A stretch of 64,000 bases of DNA from Caproiciproducens sp. NJN-50. Its GTDB lineage: Bacteria > Bacillota > Clostridia > Oscillospirales > Acutalibacteraceae. The stretch spans positions 1 to 64,000 of the forward strand of contig NZ_CP035283.1 of NCBI RefSeq assembly GCF_004103755.1. The letters are read 5' to 3'. How positions within the stretch are numbered: the first letter of the stretch is position 1; each line of letters starts with the position of its first letter. The notes beneath the pieces were generated by a model, which was not told where the DNA came from, did no database searches, and worked only from the letters and a program-made list of their open reading frames with translations. This document shows positions 19,473 through 27,174 of the stretch, piece by piece. Both the position numbers and the translations under genes were made by a program.

Positions 19473-20918
19473 ATGAGGAGCAACATCAGAAACTTGATCA
19501 TTGTCGCGGTCTGCATCGTCGTCCTCGGCGGCGCCCTCCTTACCCTGAAACTGACCGGAAACGACAAGGCGGCCTCCTCTTCCGCCTCATCCACGGCCAG
19601 CATCGAGCTTGTGTCGAAAAAAAGTGAAGATGTTGTTTCCATGAACGTGGTAAACGAAAAGGGAAGTTACACTCTCATCCCTGTCAAGACGCCGGCGGCG
19701 TCCGGAGCTTCTTCGGCTTCATCGGGAGATTCCGGGCCGGCCTACACCGTCAAGGAGCTCGGCGGCTGCCCGATCAATACCTCCGCGACGGAATCCGTCG
19801 TGAAAAACGGATTCAGCCTGGTCGCGAGCAAGAACCTCGGCACGGTCAGCAATCTGGAGGAGTTTGGACTGAAAGATCCGCAGGCGACCGTGAAGGTCCA
19901 GTTCCGGGACGGCAGCAGCTATGATTATAAGATCGGCAAGACGTCGGCCACGGATTCCTCCGCCTATTACATGTGCGGGCTGAATTCCGAAAATGTCTAT
20001 ATCGTCTCGGTCGATCAGGGGCTGCTGGAGGACGCGGGCTATTTCGTCAGCAAGGATATTCTCGCCATCACGAACTCCTCGGGGGAAAACAACTTCACCA
20101 AAATCGCGCTGAGCGGCGCGAACTACCCGCAGCCCGTCGCGTTTTCCGTTTATAAGACCGACCTGAGGATCTCTTCCCCTTCGGCTTACACCGCGGATTC
20201 CACCAAGCTTTCCAGTCTGAAAAGCGCTCTTGCCAGCCTGACGGCCGATTCGGTGGAAGCCGTCAATCCGGACGCGGCGGCGCTGAAAAAGTACGGGTTC
20301 GACAGCCCGACGGCGGTTGCGCAGTTTTCGGTCAACGGAGCGAATTATACCATCACCGCGGGGGCGAAAGACGGGGACGGCTATTATGTGATGCTGGGCG
20401 GGATCAACGTGGTTTACAAAGCCGCCTCTTCCGGCATCGAGGCCTGGGCGCTGCAGAGCCTGTATGATCTGAGAAGCAAAACGATCCTGGCGCCGGACGT
20501 TGAAACGGTCAAGTCACTGACGGTCACCGTGGGGAGCAGCAAAAATGTTCTGAACCTCACGCGGGCCAAGGACGAAAAGCAGTCCACCGAAGACACGACG
20601 TACTATACGTATAAAGTGACGGGCAACGCCGGAAAATCGCTGGATTACGACACGAATTACAAGAATTTCTTTACGAAGCTGACCGGTGTCTCCATTTTGC
20701 AGGAAGCGTCGGAAAAGCCGGCCGGCAGCCCGGTGCTGACGGTGCAGTACCAGTATTTCGACGGTTCCAGCGCGGATACCGTTGAATTCTACCAAAGCGG
20801 CAACCGCCGCTACACCGCCGTTTTAAACGGGCAGGTGTTCGGTATTGTCGCACAGGATGATATTGACGCGGTGACCGAAGATATTGCTGCGCTGGAGAAC
20901 GGCAAGGCCGTCGGCTGA
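19473..20918 (+). CDS. DUF4340 domain protein
   Basis: 481-residue protein anchored by one N-terminal helix (about 6-24), with a Ser/Ala-rich linker and two or more repeats of the DUF4340 fold outside the membrane; each repeat carries segments like LEEFGLKDPQATVKVQF and ALKKYGFDSPTAVAQFSV. DUF4340 proteins are nearly always encoded beside GldG-like proteins, as here (two bases downstream; GAGGAGG precedes the ATG). It completes the four-gene exporter unit and is followed by a strong terminator. Confidence 0.88.
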   Translation: MRSNIRNLIIVAVCIVVLGGALLTLKLTGNDKAASSSASSTASIELVSKKSEDVVSMNVVNEKGSYTLIPVKTPAASGASSASSGDSGPAYTVKELGGCPINTSATESVVKNGFSLVASKNLGTVSNLEEFGLKDPQATVKVQFRDGSSYDYKIGKTSATDSSAYYMCGLNSENVYIVSVDQGLLEDAGYFVSKDILAITNSSGENNFTKIALSGANYPQPVAFSVYKTDLRISSPSAYTADSTKLSSLKSALASLTADSVEAVNPDAAALKKYGFDSPTAVAQFSVNGANYTITAGAKDGDGYYVMLGGINVVYKAASSGIEAWALQSLYDLRSKTILAPDVETVKSLTVTVGSSKNVLNLTRAKDEKQSTEDTTYYTYKVTGNAGKSLDYDTNYKNFFTKLTGVSILQEASEKPAGSPVLTVQYQYFDGSSADTVEFYQSGNRRYTAVLNGQVFGIVAQDDIDAVTEDIAALENGKAVG

Positions 20919-20927
20919 GAATTCATA

Positions 20928-20971
20928 TGAAAGAGGACGGGCGAATCGCCCGTCCTCTTTCATGATTTTTT
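20928..20971 (+). terminator. Intrinsic terminator of the Gld-like operon
   Basis: A perfect 14-bp stem (GAAAGAGGACGGGCG with its complement, loop AAT) followed by TGATTTTTT, ten bases after the DUF4340 stop codon. Confidence 0.93.
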
Positions 20972-21025
20972 CGGTTTCGCTTGAAACGCCGCTGACCGGA
21001 TGCTACAATCGGAGCAGAGAAACGA

Positions 21026-21706
21026 ATGGGAAAGGAAATGAGATTTTCATTGAAAAAGAGCCGCCTCCTTCCGATCGTTTTCGGCAGTGCCGTGATGATC
21101 GCCGCCTGCTGCGCGGTTGCCGCCGCAAACGGAAGTTTTCCGTGGAACGCAATGAAATGGCAAACGGATTCGGGCGAGGCCGTCGAGGCGTATGTCAACG
21201 GGGAGCCGATCCTGAAAAAAACGCTTGACAAAGCGATTGGCGACACGAGAAAAATGGAAGAAATAACGGCGCGTCTTTTTCCGTCGAAACAAAAATCTTC
21301 AAAGAGTGAATCAGAGGTTCTAGACGACCTGATCAAAGCAAAAGTGCTGGAGCAGGAAGCGGAAAAAGAGGGAATCACCGTCACGGACAGGGACGCGCTG
21401 GATTCCCTGCGCGCGACGGACCGACAGATTCAGGACCTGATGGAAAACGGGTCGGAGGAGGAAAAGAAAAATGCGAAGGAGTCGTGGGATACACTGACTT
21501 CCGTCGCTTCCGCCCTCCATGAAAGCATGGACCAATATGAAAAGAATGCCGTGCCGACGGAGCGCAATATCCTGATCCAAAACAGGCTTTATCAAAAATA
21601 CGTTGCCGGACATTCCAGCATGACCGAGACAAAACAGGAGATGTGGGACGGCCATGTTGCCGAACTGATGAAAAAAGCGGATGTGAAGCACAGGGACAGT
21701 CCCTAA
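21026..21706 (+). CDS. Membrane-anchored SurA-N-like protein
   Basis: 226-residue protein with a signal anchor (about 14-34) and an extracytoplasmic helical domain. The segment VEAYVNGEPILKKTLDKAIG followed by LDDLIKAKVLEQEAEKEGITVT is typical of the SurA N-terminal chaperone-like fold seen in foldases; no PpiC prolyl-isomerase domain follows, so this is a stand-alone form. GGAG upstream of the ATG at 21026 supports the start. A ligand cannot be predicted. Confidence 0.72.
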   Translation: MGKEMRFSLKKSRLLPIVFGSAVMIAACCAVAAANGSFPWNAMKWQTDSGEAVEAYVNGEPILKKTLDKAIGDTRKMEEITARLFPSKQKSSKSESEVLDDLIKAKVLEQEAEKEGITVTDRDALDSLRATDRQIQDLMENGSEEEKKNAKESWDTLTSVASALHESMDQYEKNAVPTERNILIQNRLYQKYVAGHSSMTETKQEMWDGHVAELMKKADVKHRDSP

Positions 21707-21731
21707 AATGGATTTGGCGGAGGTTGAACCG

Positions 21732-22094
21732 ATGAGTTTGTCATTTCATCTGACATCCCTTTATGTTTGCGTAAAAGATATGGAACGGGCGATCCGTTTT
21801 TATGAAATCCTGTTGGGGCAAAAGGTGACGAAAAAAGATCCGGTTTACAGTGTGTTTGACATCAACGGCTTCCGGTATGGATTATTTGCCAACGAAAAAA
21901 GGAACGAACAGCACAGTTGGGGAAACAGCTGTCTGCCCAGTCTGGAGGTAACCGACATGGATTTGGCTTTGAAAAGGCTGGAAGAGCTGCATTGCCCGAT
22001 TGTCTTTGCACCGACGGTCATCGGAAAAAATCAAGTTCTGGAATTTCTGGACAGCGAGGGGAATCAGGTTGAGCTCACTTGTCCGTTTAACTAA
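21732..22094 (+). CDS. VOC (glyoxalase/dioxygenase superfamily) protein
   Basis: 120-residue single-domain member of the vicinal oxygen chelate superfamily. It opens with SLYVCVKDMERAIRFYEILL, the usual first beta-alpha module, and ends with NQVLEFLDSEGNQVELTCPF, with a glutamate at the usual metal position. An upstream in-frame ATG at 21708 is possible, but GGAGG at 21718-21722 is well placed for 21732. Substrate unknown; such proteins include lyases, resistance proteins and dioxygenases. It is followed by a hairpin (22111-22139). Confidence 0.85.
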   Translation: MSLSFHLTSLYVCVKDMERAIRFYEILLGQKVTKKDPVYSVFDINGFRYGLFANEKRNEQHSWGNSCLPSLEVTDMDLALKRLEELHCPIVFAPTVIGKNQVLEFLDSEGNQVELTCPFN

Positions 22095-22121
22095 AAAAGA
22101 AATAGAAAAAGCCGGCGTCCC

Positions 22122-22150
22122 TTGACAGGGATACCGGCTCATGTTATACT
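22122..22150 (+). promoter_or_regulatory. Sigma-A type promoter for the DUF6323-DUF6179 genes
   Basis: TTGACA (22122-22127), 17-base spacer, TATACT (22145-22150), near consensus. The -35 box lies in the loop of an inverted repeat (AGCCGG near 22110, CCGGCT at 22134-22139), which could terminate the upstream VOC gene or act as an operator. Transcription would start near 22157, giving a 90-base AT-rich leader. Confidence 0.75.
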
Positions 22151-22246
22151 TTTATTTAGCACAATAATACATACTAATACAATATATAGTATAGCACAAG
22201 AGATACCAAATGTCAAGAACTATTTTAAAGGAAAGGAGAAATTTTT

Positions 22247-22729
22247 TTGGAGTTTCAGCTTTCCTCTTTTTTGAGGCCTTCGGCGCTGGACGATGCCCGG
22301 ACGGCGGAAAATCTGCTCACATTAAATGAGGAAACGCAGGAATTCGGGCTTGAATTGTCGCGGGAGGACGCGCTGGCGCTGGCGGAAACGAGGCGAATCG
22401 CGCTGCAAGCGAGCGGGCGCGTGGAATTCGGTACCCCCGTGCTGGAAAAGATCATCCGGGCGTTCAGCCGGTCCCGCTATTTATACCAATACGATTATGC
22501 CCCGGCGCTGCACGAACTGCTCGAAGCGTTTTTTCTGCTGAAGAATGAGACCGAAGACCGCTTTTCGGACGATAACCTGGTGGATTTTCTGTTCGACTGC
22601 TTTGAATCCCGCTACCGTGGCTCGCTGGAGATGTTCCAGGGACCGGAGCTGGAACAGCTGCGCAGGCTCCTGCTGTTCGGCGCGGAAGAGGAGAAAGACG
22701 ATTGGGACGGGGAGGACAAAGATGAATGA
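22247..22729 (+). CDS. DUF6323 family protein
   Basis: 160-residue acidic, mostly helical soluble protein beginning at a TTG start (AAAGGAGAA upstream). I believe it belongs to DUF6323 (segments LLTLNEETQEFGLELSREDA and GRVEFGTPVLEKIIRAFS), a family found in Clostridia beside DUF6179 proteins; the neighbour matches that. It has no catalytic motif I recognise. It overlaps the next gene by eight bases, so the two proteins are made together and may form a complex. Role unknown. Confidence 0.7.
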   Translation: MEFQLSSFLRPSALDDARTAENLLTLNEETQEFGLELSREDALALAETRRIALQASGRVEFGTPVLEKIIRAFSRSRYLYQYDYAPALHELLEAFFLLKNETEDRFSDDNLVDFLFDCFESRYRGSLEMFQGPELEQLRRLLLFGAEEEKDDWDGEDKDE

Positions 22730-23417
22730 ATCCTTTCTGGCCCGCGCGGGATTGAGCGCGGAGGAATCGGAACGATTTCGCGCCGGCCTGCTCTGGGCGC
22801 TGGCGGATCAGCTAAGCCGCTATACCGCCGGACAGAGCAGTTCCGTTCCGGAGGAAGCGGCCGAAAATGTCCTTGAATCCATGCTGTACTGCGTTTCCGT
22901 CGAGCTTTCCTTCCGGCCCGACCCAGCCGCCGCGCTGCGGGCTGTCCTCCCGGACGAGCTGTTCCGCTGCGGCTGCGAACGGGTCAAAGGCATGGTGTCC
23001 GACCTGAAGGTTTTGTACCGGGAAGTGCTGAAAACCAGAATTCCCACGGAACTGATCGTTTACAACGCCACGCTGGACGGGGCAGTCCCCGGATTTTTTA
23101 AAAGCTATGACCCGGAGTACGCGGCGCATGAAAACGGCGCGCTGACCGGATTCCCGGACTATCCCCTGCTTTGCGGCGACAAAAGCCGCGGCGGCGTCCT
23201 GTACATGAGCCATTACCTGGAAGAATTGCTGCGCGAGAACCGATTCTGCGCGCGGTACAAGAAAAATTACATCCGGGCCGTCCTGACGCTGCACGGGCAA
23301 AAACATCGGCTGGATTACCGTGAAATGATCGTCAATATCCCGGAGCTTCTTCTGGAGCGGGAACACGCCCCGAAGCCGTACCGGCTGCCGGAGGAGCAGG
23401 AATCCGTTACGGATTGA
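22722..23417 (+). CDS. DUF6179 family protein
   Basis: 231-residue soluble protein. The start is the ATG at 22722 (GGGGAGG upstream), inside the end of the previous gene; a longer frame from 22545 only shadows it. Features: helical N-terminus (LARAGLSAEESERFRAGLLWALADQ), the segment KTRIPTELIVYNATLDGAVPGFF, and a C-terminal part with HGQKHRLDYREMIVNIPELLL. I assign it to DUF6179, which occurs with DUF6323; no function is known. Its last 11 bases overlap the convergent cysteine-rich gene. Confidence 0.7.
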   Translation: MNESFLARAGLSAEESERFRAGLLWALADQLSRYTAGQSSSVPEEAAENVLESMLYCVSVELSFRPDPAAALRAVLPDELFRCGCERVKGMVSDLKVLYREVLKTRIPTELIVYNATLDGAVPGFFKSYDPEYAAHENGALTGFPDYPLLCGDKSRGGVLYMSHYLEELLRENRFCARYKKNYIRAVLTLHGQKHRLDYREMIVNIPELLLEREHAPKPYRLPEEQESVTD

Positions 23418-24138
23418 ACAGCAGGCCCGCGAGATGATCGGTCCGTTTCCCGCCGAGACGAAGACCCTTGACGCAGTAATGGCAGTATGCGACAATCCGG
23501 TCGGTGGTGATTTTTTGGCAGTGCTCCTGCATCAGCCTATTCTGTTCCTCCTCCGGAAGCGGAATGAATTTTCCCTTTGCGTCCATAACGAATCGTTTCG
23601 GCGCCAGTTTCAGATTCCTTGCCGGAGAGGGCGCGTACAGGGAAACGCCGCAGAACTGCGTTTTTTCGTAATTTTCCTCCTGCTCCACAATCTCCACGTT
23701 CATTTTCCGAAGCAGAGCGCGGACCGCTTTCTGCTCGGCGAGGTTGTCGCGCGAACGCCAGCAATCCTGCACTGTCATTTTTTCATGCGAGTAATCCGGA
23801 AACGGGAATTCCTCGTCCTGTAAAATCAGCTCCCACAGGGAGAGCCGTTTCACCTGCGGCATTGTCTCCTGAAAGATGGCCGCGCAGTTGTGGCAGACAT
23901 AGACCATTGTGTCGCCCTCGGAAAAATTCTGAAAATCCGGCGTCGCCCTCCAGCGGGGACGCAGCCATTCCGGCATCTGCGCCGTAAATTCCTCCAGCTT
24001 GTAGTTGGGGACGCAGCACCGTATGATTTCCATATGAAACCGCCGTTCTAAATACTCCTGGATTTTCTCGCTTAATTCCGGTTTCTCCCTGGTAAACACG
24101 CAGCTTGCCACATATTTGCAGTTCCCGATGTCCATCAT
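23407..24138 (-). CDS. Cysteine-rich protein, possible Fe-S binding
   Basis: 243-residue cytosolic protein with clustered cysteines: CKYVASC near the N-terminus, CC at about 38-39, CHNC near 82-85, and CHYC near 220. Such paired cysteines with YVCHNCAAIFQE resemble (Fe-S)-binding or heterodisulfide-reductase-like cysteine domains, but the family is not certain. The start is the ATG at 24138, seven bases after GGGAGGA; an upstream ATG at 24162 would overlap that site. It converges with the DUF6179 gene, overlapping by 11 bases. Confidence 0.68.
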   Translation of the reverse strand: MMDIGNCKYVASCVFTREKPELSEKIQEYLERRFHMEIIRCCVPNYKLEEFTAQMPEWLRPRWRATPDFQNFSEGDTMVYVCHNCAAIFQETMPQVKRLSLWELILQDEEFPFPDYSHEKMTVQDCWRSRDNLAEQKAVRALLRKMNVEIVEQEENYEKTQFCGVSLYAPSPARNLKLAPKRFVMDAKGKFIPLPEEEQNRLMQEHCQKITTDRIVAYCHYCVKGLRLGGKRTDHLAGLLFNP

Positions 24139-24248
24139 TCTCATTCCTCCCGAATTTTTCAAAATTCTTTTACTATTTTATGATACATCTTTTTTGATCT
24201 ATGATATAGTTCAAAATACTGATATTTACGATAAACATTAATTTATTA

Positions 24249-24277
24249 TTGAAAATCATTAATATTCGTGCTATACT
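24249..24277 (+). promoter_or_regulatory. Promoter of the DUF2975-HTH gene pair
   Basis: TTGAAA (24249-24254), 17-base spacer, TATACT (24272-24277) in AT-rich sequence. GGAAGGTG (about 24295-24302) follows and is well spaced for an ATG at 24309. Confidence 0.7.
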
Positions 24278-24308
24278 AAGACCAAATTGAGTGTGGAAGG
24301 TGTTTTCT

Positions 24309-24812
24309 ATGAATCAAAACTTTCTGAAAATTTAAAAAAGCGGAAAGATCGTGTTGGCTGCGGTAAGAATCGTGCAGGCAATCATTGCCCTGTCCGTCGC
24401 CCTTTCCCTTCTCACTGCTGTTCTGCCCGGCACGTTCTTTGCTCCTCGGATGGACAGAACAGGCGGCTTCTGGATTATCACTTTCTCAAATGTGTTTACG
24501 AACGTTGTTTTCCTTGCCGTTTTGTTTTTAATGGGCCGGTTTTTACAGACCCTGAAAGACAAATCCCCTTTTGTGAGGGAGAACGTCAAAAAGCTGAAGC
24601 TCGCGTCCGGTTTGCTGATTGCGGTGGAACCGGTCCAATTCATTTTTCAATCGGTTTCCAACGCCGTTCGTCCGGCGGCCAACGGGCAGAAAGAGGTTTT
24701 GATTACGTCCTTCGGCGGAATCATTTTTGTTCTGGGCCTGGTCGTGTTTTGCCTCTCGCTTGTTTTTGAATACGGAATCGAGCTTCAAAAGCAATCCGAC
24801 GAAACTTTGTGA
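24309..24812 (+). pseudogene. DUF2975 membrane protein with stop at codon 9
   Basis: The frame from ATG 24309, which has a good ribosome-binding site (GGAAGGTG), reads MNQNFLKI then TAA (24333-24335), then continues open as KSGKIVLAAVRIVQAII and so on to 24812. From a GTG at 24351 the remaining 153 residues form four hydrophobic helices with the DUF2975 layout (RFLQTLKDKSPFVRENVKKLK). Either the gene carries a nonsense mutation beside an A-run, or translation restarts at the GTG, which has only a weak site. The adjacent HTH gene is the usual partner of DUF2975. Membrane function unknown. Confidence 0.65.
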
Positions 24813-24822
24813 GGGTGTGAAA

Positions 24823-25032
24823 ATGGCGATTATTCTCAGGTTGGACCGGGTGATGGCGGATCGGAAAATCTCTTTAAAGGAACTGTCCGAAAAAGTGGGA
24901 ATCGCAAATGTCAATCTGTCCAAAATGAAAACCGGTAAAATCAGCGCGATCCGTTTTTCAACGCTCAACGCGATTTGCAGGGCTTTGGATTGCCAGCCCG
25001 GGGAGATCCTGGAGTATCGGCGGGATGACTAG
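24823..25032 (+). CDS. Small XRE/Cro-type HTH regulator (YozG-like)
   Basis: 69-residue DNA-binding protein that is nothing but a Cro/C1-type helix-turn-helix: MAIILRLDRVMADRKISLKE, then LSEKVGIANVNLSKMKTGK (the HTH) and ALDCQPGEILEY. This YozG-like form regularly follows DUF2975 membrane proteins, here after ten bases, and probably regulates the pair. GAGGGTG precedes the ATG at 24823. Confidence 0.9.
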   Translation: MAIILRLDRVMADRKISLKELSEKVGIANVNLSKMKTGKISAIRFSTLNAICRALDCQPGEILEYRRDD

Positions 25033-25097
25033 AGCTTGTTTGTAAATGGAAATAACGTGATTCGGCAAGTTCTCTGAACCCAAAGAACAGCTAAAAT

Positions 25098-25138
25098 AAC
25101 AAACGGGAAAACGCGTAAATAGCGTTTTCCCATTTGTT
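25098..25138. terminator. Bidirectional terminator between HTH and rubrerythrin genes
   Basis: Long inverted repeat: a 17-bp stem AACAAACGGGAAAACGC with its near-perfect complement and a seven-base loop, flanked by A- and T-rich sequence. It lies between convergent genes and can serve both. Confidence 0.85.
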
Positions 25139-25160
25139 ATAAACATGTTTAAAATTGCAA

Positions 25161-25700
25161 TCAGTAGTTAACAGCCCTGCGCTCAAAATAAGCCTGGGGA
25201 TGTTTGCAGGCCGGGCAAACCTTCGGGGCGGTTTTGCCCACATAAACATAACCGCAGTTGCGGCAGACCCATACGGTTTCTTCCGCGCACTGGAACACGA
25301 GGTTGTCTTTCAGGTTTGCGGTCAGTTTTGCGTAGCGTTCCTCGTGCGTCTTCTCGATGCCGGCAACCAGGCGCATCGTGGCGGCAATTTCCTTAAAGCC
25401 TTCCTCTTCCGCCGTGTCGGCGAAATTTTTGTACATGTCTGTCCATTCATAATGTTCCCCGGCGGCCGCGTCCAGCAGATTGTCCGCGGTCGGCTTGATC
25501 CCGCCGCCGTTCAGACACTTGAACCACAGCTTTGCGTGCTCTTTCTCATTGTTCGCGGTCTCCTCAAAAATTCCGGCGATCTGCTCATAGCCTTCCTTTT
25601 TTGCCTGAGACGCGTAAAAAGTATATTTGTTTCTTGCCTGTGATTCTCCGGCGAATGCCGCCAGCAGATTTTTTTCGGTTTTGCTTCCTTTGAGTTCCAT
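25161..25700 (-). CDS. rbr: Rubrerythrin
   Basis: 179-residue non-heme iron protein that reduces hydrogen peroxide in anaerobes. The ferritin-like four-helix domain (1-135) has the expected diiron ligands in FAGESQARNKY, FEETANNEKEH and EKTHEERY; a C-terminal rubredoxin domain has CRNCGY and CPACKHP holding the second iron. GGAGG precedes the ATG. A promoter and a palindrome lie upstream (25766-25813), which fits regulation by peroxide or iron, though that is inference. It is monocistronic, facing a shared terminator. Confidence 0.97.
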   Translation of the reverse strand: MELKGSKTEKNLLAAFAGESQARNKYTFYASQAKKEGYEQIAGIFEETANNEKEHAKLWFKCLNGGGIKPTADNLLDAAAGEHYEWTDMYKNFADTAEEEGFKEIAATMRLVAGIEKTHEERYAKLTANLKDNLVFQCAEETVWVCRNCGYVYVGKTAPKVCPACKHPQAYFERRAVNY

Positions 25701-25765
25701 GTGTATTTCCTCCTAATACTTTAAATTTAACCGGGCGAATCCGGTTCTTTTCTGATGTTGGCATT

Positions 25766-25813
25766 AGTATATCACGCCGTGAAAGAAAAATCAATACAAT
25801 AATAGGAATTATT
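25766..25813 (-). promoter_or_regulatory. Rubrerythrin promoter with upstream palindrome
   Basis: On the minus strand: TTGATT (25794-25789), 17-base spacer, TATACT (25771-25766). Directly upstream lies the palindrome AATAATAGGAATTATT (25798-25813), loosely like Fur/PerR-type operators but with 6-4-6 spacing instead of the usual 7-1-7. Confidence 0.6.
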
Positions 25814-25867
25814 ATTAATTTTTATGAAAAATCTTTTCTAGTGGAACCTGCATATTTGCCGCGCGGC

Positions 25868-26096
25868 CCGCCGTTCAGAGCGCTGTAGAACAATTTCGTT
25901 TGGCGGGAACGGAGGCTGAAAACTTTCCGTTCCGCCAAACCGGGTTCGATAATCGTCCAGCCGGGATGCGGCTCCGCCGGTCACGGTACACATTGAAGCG
26001 GAACAAAACCACGTCGCTGTCCCGGGCCGTTCGGCCTTTCGCGGCTCCGCCGGTCACGGCTTACACATTGAAGCGGAACAAAACCACGTCGCCGTC
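25868..26096. repeat. Family A fragment and duplicated ychF 3' end
   Basis: 25868-25960 is a diverged family-A piece (CGTTTGGCGGGAACGGAGGC). Next to it the last codons of ychF plus the adjoining repeat sequence occur twice: 25968-26021 and 26041-26096 (54 and 56 bases, differing by a two-base indel in the stop codon and one substitution). Only the second belongs to the functional gene. Read on the minus strand, the outer copy lacks the stop and stays open. Confidence 0.85.
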
Positions 26097-27155
26097 CTGC
26101 ATGACGTATTCTTTTCCTTCACTTCTTACCAGTCCTTTTTCCTTTGCGGCGGCCATCGATCCGCAGGAGATCAGGGTGTCGTAGGAGACGACCTCGGCGC
26201 GGATGAAGCCGCGTTCAAAATCCGTATGGATTTTCCCGGCAGCCTGCGGAGCCAGGGTTCCCTTTTTGATCGTCCACGCGCGCACCTCCGGCTCTCCGGC
26301 GGTCAGAAAGGAGATAAGCCCCAACAGGGCGTAGCAGGCGCGGATGAGGCGGTCCAGGCCGGATTCGGACAGTCCCATGTCGGAGAGGAACAGCTCTTTT
26401 TCCTCCGGCTCCATGCCGCTGATCTGCGCTTCGGTTTCGGCGCAGATCGGCAGAACGCCCGCGTGCTCGTTTTCGGCGTGCTCCTTTACGACTTTGAAAT
26501 ACGGGTTCTGCTCGATTCCATCGGAAAAATCGCCCTCGCTCATGTTCGCGGCGTAGATGGTCTGCTTGTTGGAAAGCAGCGAAACAGAGGCGAGCAGCGC
26601 GGCCTCGTCCTCCGTGCACTCCACGGTCCGGGCGGCTTTCCCCTCGTTCAGAACGCCCTTGACCCTGCGGAAGAAGTCCAGCTCCGCCTGGTATTTTTTG
26701 TCGGCCTTGATCATTTTCTGCGTGCGCTCGATGCGCCGGTCCAGCACCTCAAGGTCGGAGAGGATCAGCTCCGTGTTGATGGTTTCGATGTCGCGTTTCG
26801 GGTCGATGCCGCCGTCCACATGGACGATATCGTCGTCCTCAAAGCAGCGCACCACATGGACGATGGCGTCGCATTCGCGGATATTTGCGAGGAATTTATT
26901 GCCGAGCCCTTCGCCTTTGGACGCCCCGCGAACCAATCCGGCGATGTCCACGAATTCGATGGTGGCGGGCGTGTATTTTTTCGGGTGGTACAGTTCGGCC
27001 AGCTTATCCAGCCGCTTGTCCGGAACGGCGACCACGCCGACGTTTGGCTCGATGGTGCAGAACGGATAGTTCGCGGCCTGTGCGCCCGCGTTCGTAATCG
27101 CGTTGAACAGCGTGCTTTTGCCGACGTTCGGCAGTCCGACGATTCCCAGTTTCAT
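26061..27155 (-). CDS. ychF: Ribosome-binding ATPase YchF
   Basis: 364-residue Obg-family P-loop ATPase that associates with ribosomes and acts in stress and redox response. P-loop GLPNVGKST near 6-14, the switch region with DIAGLVRGASKGEGLGNKFL, the G4-like NMSE element (altered base specificity, ATP over GTP), a central coiled-coil, and a C-terminal TGS domain ending LFRFNV. It starts 19 bases after the O-methyltransferase gene on the same strand. The terminal 30 bases of the gene are duplicated downstream (see findings). Confidence 0.97.
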   Translation of the reverse strand: MKLGIVGLPNVGKSTLFNAITNAGAQAANYPFCTIEPNVGVVAVPDKRLDKLAELYHPKKYTPATIEFVDIAGLVRGASKGEGLGNKFLANIRECDAIVHVVRCFEDDDIVHVDGGIDPKRDIETINTELILSDLEVLDRRIERTQKMIKADKKYQAELDFFRRVKGVLNEGKAARTVECTEDEAALLASVSLLSNKQTIYAANMSEGDFSDGIEQNPYFKVVKEHAENEHAGVLPICAETEAQISGMEPEEKELFLSDMGLSESGLDRLIRACYALLGLISFLTAGEPEVRAWTIKKGTLAPQAAGKIHTDFERGFIRAEVVSYDTLISCGSMAAAKEKGLVRSEGKEYVMQDGDVVLFRFNV

Positions 27156-27174
27156 TGTGTATCCTCTCTCTTTT

